Assembly: GCA_934435205.1 (NCBI GenBank)
Contig: CAKSAK010000003.1
Location: 372,001 to 436,000 of the forward strand
Length of the DNA stretch: 64,000 nucleotides
Direction of reading: 5' to 3'
Origin: an uncultured Ruminococcus sp.
GTDB taxonomy: Bacteria; Bacillota; Clostridia; Oscillospirales; Ruminococcaceae
In this document: one piece after another, positions 59,113 to 64,000 of the stretch
How the letters are laid out: every line of letters begins with the position of its first letter
How positions within the stretch are numbered: position 1 is the first letter of the stretch
Notes under the pieces: generated by a model
Database searches by the model: none
Told to the model about the DNA's origin: nothing
What the model saw: only the letters and a program-made list of their open reading frames with translations
Position numbers and translations under genes: made by a program

Positions 59113-59814
59113 TTAAATTTCCTTTTGAATATTATAATTATCTTGATTATCTTGTATCTCATACGCCTTATCAATATATGATTCCATATCATCAACAAAA
59201 TCTGACCATTTCACGCACAACATATAATTACAATCTCCATGATATATTGTATGACCAACATCACAGCTATTCGCATCAGGATTTTTATGATTGAACATAT
59301 TTCCACTCATTATACTAAAAATTAAGCTTGAATTACTATCATAAAATTGACATCCACTACTACAACATGTTTTTTTGTACGTAAAATAATCATACATACC
59401 ATTTATATCAGGCAAAATAACCGCTAAAAGTGCATTTGTTTTACTCTTGACTGGTTTTTCATTTTTATCTTTCCTAGAAACTTCTTTCAAGGAATATGAT
59501 ATTTCCTGCGGAATCCATTGATATTTTTCCTCTTTAAATTTTTCTCGCATTCCTTTTGACAGCATTATAATTGTTAACGTGCTATCACGAATTCTATTTT
59601 TCAGTTTTTCCCAAATAGTTGAATCTTTGAGCTGTGATAAATCTTCTCCATCTGATTCACCTTTGTAAATATGATCGGTTTTAGATTTAAGTGTTTCTTC
59701 AATCACATCAACATAATCCCTAACAGTACAAGCCCACCATTTTCCAGGATCATCAGTAATATTTTCAACGTCATTATCGGCATATTTATATGATATAAAT
59801 ATTTTTCTTCCCAT
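59113..59814 (-). CDS. TIR-domain protein, ThsB-like (DUF1863 type)
   Basis: The 233 aa begin with the TIR strand KIFISYKYADNDV and contain IWEKLKNRIRDSTLTIIMLS followed by YQWIPQEISYSL, placing the presumed catalytic Glu at residue 104 in a W-x3-E motif. TIR proteins of this type make NAD-derived signals in Thoeris defence. The C-terminal half (~120-233) has Cys-rich CCSSGC. AAAGGAAAC precedes the ATG. It follows the small membrane protein by 13 bases, a pairing that suggests signal maker plus membrane effector. Confidence 0.82.
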   Translation of the reverse strand: MGRKIFISYKYADNDVENITDDPGKWWACTVRDYVDVIEETLKSKTDHIYKGESDGEDLSQLKDSTIWEKLKNRIRDSTLTIIMLSKGMREKFKEEKYQWIPQEISYSLKEVSRKDKNEKPVKSKTNALLAVILPDINGMYDYFTYKKTCCSSGCQFYDSNSSLIFSIMSGNMFNHKNPDANSCDVGHTIYHGDCNYMLCVKWSDFVDDMESYIDKAYEIQDNQDNYNIQKEI

Positions 59815-59827
59815 ACATGTTTCCTTT

Positions 59828-60235
59828 CTATTTTAAAATAAATCCACCAATAATCAATCCCAATGATAATAGCAAATAAATCGGCAAAATCGTTATAGAA
59901 GTCATTGTTTTAACTAGACAACATTTACAATCTTTGTATTTATCTATTAGCATTTCAAACTCTTTTATATCCGTTCCATAATGGTCAGTGTTTACAATTT
60001 CTTTATACAACTCTCTAAATTTACGTTCTTGTTGTAAATAATATGAATCTAAAAACCAGAAGATTAATACAGGGATAAGAGCTATAAAAATGTATGTAAC
60101 TTTTCTGCTATTAGCATAAAGTGCTAATAGTGCTGATACCAATGTTATCGTCCATCCCTTTATTTGAAATGAATTCGTATTCATTCTTGTAATGATGCCT
60201 TGTATCATTTTTAAATGTTCTATTTTACTTTCCAT
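59828..60235 (-). CDS. Small multi-pass membrane protein paired with a TIR protein
   Basis: The 135 aa have helices at GWTITLVSALLALYA (~26-42), YIFIALIPVLIFWFLDSYYL (~48-68) and a C-terminal ILPIYLLLSLGLIIGGFIL (~113-133), with QQERKFRELYKEI between. The KIEHLKMIQGIITRMNTNSF start with a following membrane region resembles small proteins I have seen beside DUF1863 TIR genes, possibly SLATT-like effectors. The frame opens at 60241, but GAGG nine bases before the ATG at 60235 favours the shorter form. It overlaps the frameshifted tail of the upstream TIR gene. Confidence 0.75.
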   Translation of the reverse strand: MESKIEHLKMIQGIITRMNTNSFQIKGWTITLVSALLALYANSRKVTYIFIALIPVLIFWFLDSYYLQQERKFRELYKEIVNTDHYGTDIKEFEMLIDKYKDCKCCLVKTMTSITILPIYLLLSLGLIIGGFILK

Positions 60236-60440
60236 ACTCATTTTCCTCTATCTTATTAACTTGCTTATATAAGGTATCTAAGGGATGCTCATGGTCTGAA
60301 CAGCTTGTTAACCATACTTCTAAACTTTTATCATAAATTTTTTCCATATGTTCTTTATTGATTTGATATTTGATTTTCAATTCTGAATGTTCAAGTTGAA
60401 AACCCGCATTTATTGGATACCTATAACCTTTTCTTTGCGG
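60225..60440 (-). other. Minus-one-frame continuation of the upstream TIR gene
   Basis: From the heptamer A_AAA_AAC at 60440-60446 the -1 frame stays open for 71 codons to the TAA at 60225-60227. It encodes QRKGYRYPINAGFQLEH and a conserved-looking tail ending IEENEYGK. The RKGYRYP motif also occurs at residues 319-325 of the adjacent TIR-SLOG protein, so this tail is real coding sequence of the family. Confidence 0.8.
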
Positions 60441-61024
60441 TTTTTTTCACGCAGATATCTTGTCATTTCAACCTCTGAATAAATCCATGAAGATAAAGTG
60501 CTTTCAGTGTTTTTAATATTATCTGCAACCGGCAATGAATTTGGTGTATCCATAAAGAATATACATTCACATTTATCCATCATTTTCATTAACGCTACAT
60601 TTAACATCATATGAACATGACTAGTAGAAATGTTTCGTTTTTCATAATTATATGTTGCATCGTGATTTTTACAATATCTTTCGTCAATCTGTTTTAACAA
60701 TTCATTAGAATACCCCCAAACGCATGAGTCAATAAATGCATTTAAATTAAAATTCTTTTTCAGCCAACCGGCAAATGCAATTACATATTCTTCATCCAAG
60801 TGTGAATGAGATATAAAAATATTTGAATTTATATTTGGAAACCAATCTTGCGACATTGCATCTCCATCAATTATTTCATCATTCAATAAGTATTCTTCCA
60901 GTGTATTATGAACATCTTTTTGATTCTTGCTAAATATACCTTTGCCTGACGCCAAGAAGTCATTAAACATTCCCTTGTTTCCAATTTTTGTATTAAAAGT
61001 GACAAATATGCTTTTTACCTCCAT
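60410..61024 (-). CDS. TIR-domain protein, interrupted by a frameshift near its end
   Basis: In the zero frame this is 204 aa. An N-terminal part (~1-66) precedes the TIR domain: NIFISHSHLDEEYVIAFAGW near 69, AFIDSCVWGYSNELL, and SSWIYSEVEMT with the presumed catalytic Glu184. After LREK the frame runs out within 16 codons, while the -1 frame continues for 71. Either a homopolymer indel has cut it, or -1 frameshifting joins the two. The start is uncertain: ATG at 61024 has no good ribosome site, and the frame opens with TTG at 61048. Confidence 0.75.
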   Translation of the reverse strand: MEVKSIFVTFNTKIGNKGMFNDFLASGKGIFSKNQKDVHNTLEEYLLNDEIIDGDAMSQDWFPNINSNIFISHSHLDEEYVIAFAGWLKKNFNLNAFIDSCVWGYSNELLKQIDERYCKNHDATYNYEKRNISTSHVHMMLNVALMKMMDKCECIFFMDTPNSLPVADNIKNTESTLSSWIYSEVEMTRYLREKNRKEKVIGIQ

Positions 61025-61087
61025 ACTATAATAAACATATCGGTACAAGTTTTTTTAATCCATAAAATAAAAATTTATGTGATGAAC

Positions 61088-62920
61088 TCATTGTTTTTCA
61101 TTCAAGTAATCTAACAATTGCTTTGATAACATAACATAATCAAGGCTTTCTGCAAATTCATTATTCATTACTAAAGGAGCATCGTTTAAACCCTGCCAAC
61201 CATTAGCCTTATATTCAGAAGCAACGATAGAAGAACATCCTCCAACAGAGCCTACTACAAATACTGGTATTCCATTCTCAATAGCTAATGCTATTTCTTC
61301 ACGAATTCCTTCATCAGCTTTATTTTTCTTAATTTTACCGCCCATACAAATTAGAGCTGAAACTTCTTTCCGTTGTATCATATGCTTTCTCATTGTGGTC
61401 AAGCTTTTACTTAATGAATTATTCTTTTCTGTTTCATTAAAAGTAGTACTTTCATTATAATATTCTTTTGAATATAGATATTTATCCTCAAACCACTTTG
61501 ATATATACATTTTTAAATGCTCTTTACAATTTTCAGAATAAATCAACTTCGATATTTCAAAAAACAACTCTTGAAAGGTAGGGTGAGAACCAAATGTTAA
61601 AATATATCCGGATTTTAAAATTGATTTTGCAAAAATCACAAGAGCATCCGTAAGCGTTTGCTTATATATTTCCTCACCATCTGGAAAAGCTCCAGAAATA
61701 ATTATTTCACTATTTCTATTGCTAACAGGCTTTTGAAGATAATTACCCCAATGAAACATAAAATCCTCATATGTTTCAATAATTATTTTATCGCTTTCTT
61801 CCTTTGTGAATACTTTATCTGTTAAAATAACAGATGAATCGTAATGATCATTCATTCTATTCAAGTATTTTTTTAAATTTTCTTTATCCGATAAAGTAGG
61901 TGTTCTGCCAAATAACTGAACATATTGATTTATATCTCGTTGTGGATATCTATACCCTTTTCGTTTTACATCAATATTAAAGATCATTTTTTCGCTATCA
62001 ATACACTTTATTTTATCTTCAAACATTTCTTCCAACGCATTATGACAATCAAACACTACATTTGATTTAGTCATAATCAAGTCAAATGTTCTTTCCATAA
62101 TTTCATCAGTAATTTCAGTTAATCTTTTGATATCTTTAAATTCATCTAAAGAATAACTCAAGTGTGGCTTTTCTGAAGGAACAAATTTTAATTTATGAAT
62201 ATCGGCATTTTCTATCTGCACCCATAAAACAGGAATGTTTCTCAGAATAGCATATCTCAATTCTTTCTGTATCCACTTAGAATCGGCAGACTTAGGTGTA
62301 TGAATAAAAATAAATGCATCACTTTCTGACATTGCTTTATCTATTTCACTTTGTGCTTCTTCACCAACTTTTACAGAAGTAACATCACGAAATGTTTCAC
62401 ACGCCTTGAACTGAACACTAAGAGTATCACAGAGCTGTGCTGTAATTTCTTCACCATCCAAACGTCTATGGCTTATAAAAATAAGACCACTTTCACTATA
62501 CATAGTCGGCATTATGTTCGCAATAACTTTTCGTGCAAAGCAACGAGCTGCCAATGGAAGGTAATCATCACTTAAATCTCTGCATCTGAGCTGTTCCCAA
62601 ACATCATAGCTTTGCTTATCGGCAATAATCTCTAACGGCTTTCTTGTTTCCTTATCCATAGCAATCGGATATATGGTCGCTTTTTTGTTCTTAGCCAAAT
62701 ATAACAGCTTTTTTAAATTTTCATCTGTTGAAACTGACTCATCATTAAAAATTATTATTATACTATCATTTTCAATCTTAGATAAATACTTAGCTGCATT
62801 ATTCACCATAGAATAAGATATATCGTACTTATCAAACTGTTCTTTGAGCTCCTTTACAAAGCAATGAGCTTTACTATGATTTTTCATTATAAATGATGGA
62901 TTTATAATATAAATACTCAT
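61088..62920 (-). CDS. TIR-SLOG fusion protein
   Basis: The 610 aa have three parts. Residues ~1-135 look like a Rossmann/TIR-like fold (SIIIIFNDESVSTDENLKKL). Residues ~144-270 are a TIR domain: GLIFISHRRLDGEEI, DAFIFIHTPKSADSKWIQKE with Glu220. Residues ~403-600 are SLOG-like: EIIISGAFPDGEE and ALICMGGKIKKNKADEG followed by IPVFVVGSVGG. In Thoeris, SLOG in ThsA senses a TIR-made signal, so a sensor-effector in one chain is inferred. AGGAGTC precedes the ATG. Confidence 0.85.
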   Translation of the reverse strand: MSIYIINPSFIMKNHSKAHCFVKELKEQFDKYDISYSMVNNAAKYLSKIENDSIIIIFNDESVSTDENLKKLLYLAKNKKATIYPIAMDKETRKPLEIIADKQSYDVWEQLRCRDLSDDYLPLAARCFARKVIANIMPTMYSESGLIFISHRRLDGEEITAQLCDTLSVQFKACETFRDVTSVKVGEEAQSEIDKAMSESDAFIFIHTPKSADSKWIQKELRYAILRNIPVLWVQIENADIHKLKFVPSEKPHLSYSLDEFKDIKRLTEITDEIMERTFDLIMTKSNVVFDCHNALEEMFEDKIKCIDSEKMIFNIDVKRKGYRYPQRDINQYVQLFGRTPTLSDKENLKKYLNRMNDHYDSSVILTDKVFTKEESDKIIIETYEDFMFHWGNYLQKPVSNRNSEIIISGAFPDGEEIYKQTLTDALVIFAKSILKSGYILTFGSHPTFQELFFEISKLIYSENCKEHLKMYISKWFEDKYLYSKEYYNESTTFNETEKNNSLSKSLTTMRKHMIQRKEVSALICMGGKIKKNKADEGIREEIALAIENGIPVFVVGSVGGCSSIVASEYKANGWQGLNDAPLVMNNEFAESLDYVMLSKQLLDYLNEKQ

Positions 62921-63521
62921 GTATTTGACTCCTAATTATATTACAATTGCCCCTAGCAAAATGATATGATGCCAATAAACAAGCGATTTTGCTAGCCCAA
63001 AAATTAGCTTTATCAACAAAATAAAGTGTATGATTTATGAAATGTATTTTATTAATTCGACCATAATGCTGCCAACAACCGCTTGATTGCCAGAATTCTA
63101 CAAGAATGTAAAAGTCAAGTCCGCATGTGCGTTCATTTATTGTTGTCTTTTATATTCTTGTAGATATAATGGCAAAGCCGGTTGTTGGTAATTTGTATAA
63201 GATGTCATTATTTACACATTTGGAAGTTCAGTCTTGAATTTATCTGTCATCATTATCATCATACACAAGAGGAAATCTATACTGCAGTTGAAGAATTGCA
63301 TATGTACCATCCGCATTCTTATAATGATTACAAACCACCCCTTGAGGTTCATTACAGTGAATCATTATTTAAGAAATGGTGTTACAAAGATACTTGACTA
63401 GAGCAGTTTATCATTAAAATCACTTGATAACCTATTATTTTATTTTCGCTTGTTATATCTTTATTATATCATATTTTCTCTATGAGAACAAGTTCTTAAC
63501 GCACGGAAAAATAATATTTTA
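62921..63521. other. 600-base intergenic region within the TIR cluster
   Basis: It holds a 10-bp inverted repeat (CTAGCAAAAT 62953-62962 with ATTTTGCTAG 62986-62995) just upstream of the TIR-SLOG gene, and the long imperfect hairpin at 63072-63188. A 71-codon rightward frame at 63182 lacks a ribosome site and overlaps the hairpin. I see no convincing intact gene. Confidence 0.6.
63072..63188. repeat. 117-nt imperfect inverted repeat
   Basis: Arms pair as CCAACAACCG with CGGTTGTTGG at the ends (10 bp), TTGCCA with TGGCAA (6 bp), TCTACAAGAAT with ATTCTTGTAGA (11 bp), and TAAAAG with CTTTTA, then CAA with TTG, with small internal loops. The tip contains CGCATGTGCG. It could be a MITE-like insertion, a structured RNA or a recombination site. 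Confidence 0.8.
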
Positions 63522-64000
63522 TTACTGTGGTGGTTTGTTTTCTATTGCATTTTCAATAAGATCATCAATGTTATTTGATATATCATCATATACAAATTTA
63601 CTTGATTTATACGGTGGATCATAACAAGTCACATACTTGGAAAGTCTTTCACCATTATTAGTAAATACATTATAAAATGGATTACTTCCTTTTTCAGTTT
63701 GATCGCCGTTTTCGTTTTTCAAACCATGAATGTATATTCCAACGATACCTTTTTTCAATTCATATGCCTTCTCTATTTCATATTTCACCCATTTTCTTGT
63801 TGAAGTGGTTTTACCAATTAGAACCACGATGCATGAGCGCATGGCCATCTGCTCATTAATCCACTTTTTTATTGAAGCTTCACTTTTGGATTTTACAGTT
63901 TCCCAGTCATTATCAGAAAAGGTGGAACTTTTACTTACAACATTCATCTTTCTTATTTGCGATGCTCTCCAAGCGTCCTTATTATATTCAAAGCTAAAAA
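63522..64000 (-). CDS. ThsB-like TIR-domain protein, 5' end beyond the window
   Basis: The visible 158 residues start FSFEYNKDAWRASQIRKMNV, the N-terminal region of ThsB-type TIR proteins. They continue with WETVKSKSEASIKKWINEQM, SCIVVLIGKTTSTRKWVKYEIEK (presumed catalytic Glu in the W-x3-E motif) and GIVGIYIHGLKNENGD, then KGSNPFYNVF. This is the canonical Thoeris B pattern. The frame runs upstream past 64000, so the first few residues are missing. An effector gene may lie further right. Confidence 0.88.
   Translation of the reverse strand, partial: FSFEYNKDAWRASQIRKMNVVSKSSTFSDNDWETVKSKSEASIKKWINEQMAMRSCIVVLIGKTTSTRKWVKYEIEKAYELKKGIVGIYIHGLKNENGDQTEKGSNPFYNVFTNNGERLSKYVTCYDPPYKSSKFVYDDISNNIDDLIENAIENKPPQ

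Noticed and set aside
63182..63397. A 71-codon rightward frame with a His/Tyr-rich middle (CHHYHHTQEEIYTAVEEL).
   Set aside because: There is no ribosome site, its start overlaps the long inverted repeat, and I recognise no family. It might be a gene fragment but cannot be supported.

Overview
The window reads as a chromosome segment of an endospore-forming, low-to-moderate G+C Firmicute of the Clostridia, most like Ruminococcus/Oscillospiraceae. The grounds are a complete spoIIIAA-AH operon, AddAB instead of RecBCD, RelA/HemZ/RecJ genes of clostridial type, strong GGAGG ribosome sites, frequent TTG starts, and near-consensus TTGACA-17-TATAAT promoters. The species itself is inferred, not shown.

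Layout. (1) 1-403 is the 5' part of infC with an AUU start, behind a long leader that carries a terminator-like hairpin. (2) 651-7718 is addBA, followed by a small exported protein. (3) 8111-11138 is a split cobalamin-dependent methionine synthase: MetH without its activation domain, and that domain as a separate upstream gene. (4) 11247-20990 is a dense housekeeping operon read leftwards: asp23-like, nusB, TsaD paralogue, xseA, xseB, ispA, dxs, tlyA, nadK, argR, recN. It follows spoIIIA (21117-25903) in nearly the Bacillus order, but accBC and folD are absent. (5) 26124-30992 is a rightward moxR, DUF58, transglutaminase operon. (6) 31151-33488 joins a TAXI binding lipoprotein, a GltS-type symporter and a 59-residue protein. 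(7) 33532-36090 is a TetM/EF-G-like GTPase fused to a YacP/Rae1-like NYN nuclease domain. (8) 36107-38014 is an AT-rich accessory patch: GNAT, nucleotidyltransferase, NUDIX. (9) 38158-46046 is recJ, rel, MBL hydrolase, hemZ, rlmD. (10) 46195-50631 holds capsule/EPS regulation and sugar-nucleotide genes. (11) 50938-54344 is a GH3 glycosidase with a MATE exporter. (12) 54729-57005 is a three-gene sortase cassette.

(13) 57029-64000 is visibly AT-richer and looks like a defence island. It holds a type III toxin-antitoxin locus (a ToxN/AbiQ-family toxin behind three 34-nt tandem RNA repeats and an internal terminator). A second near-identical promoter drives a predicted ~80-nt terminated RNA, next to an N-terminally truncated tyrosine recombinase. 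Upstream lies a leftward cluster of four TIR-type proteins: a ThsB-like TIR running off the window, a TIR-SLOG fusion, a TIR protein broken or recoded at an A_AAA_AAC heptamer, and a ThsB-like TIR paired with a small multi-pass membrane protein. TIR plus SLOG plus membrane partner recalls Thoeris signalling, but no SIR2 gene is present. This cluster is the best candidate for an undescribed system.

All functional calls rest on reading motifs and gene order by eye. No database search or folding program was run.
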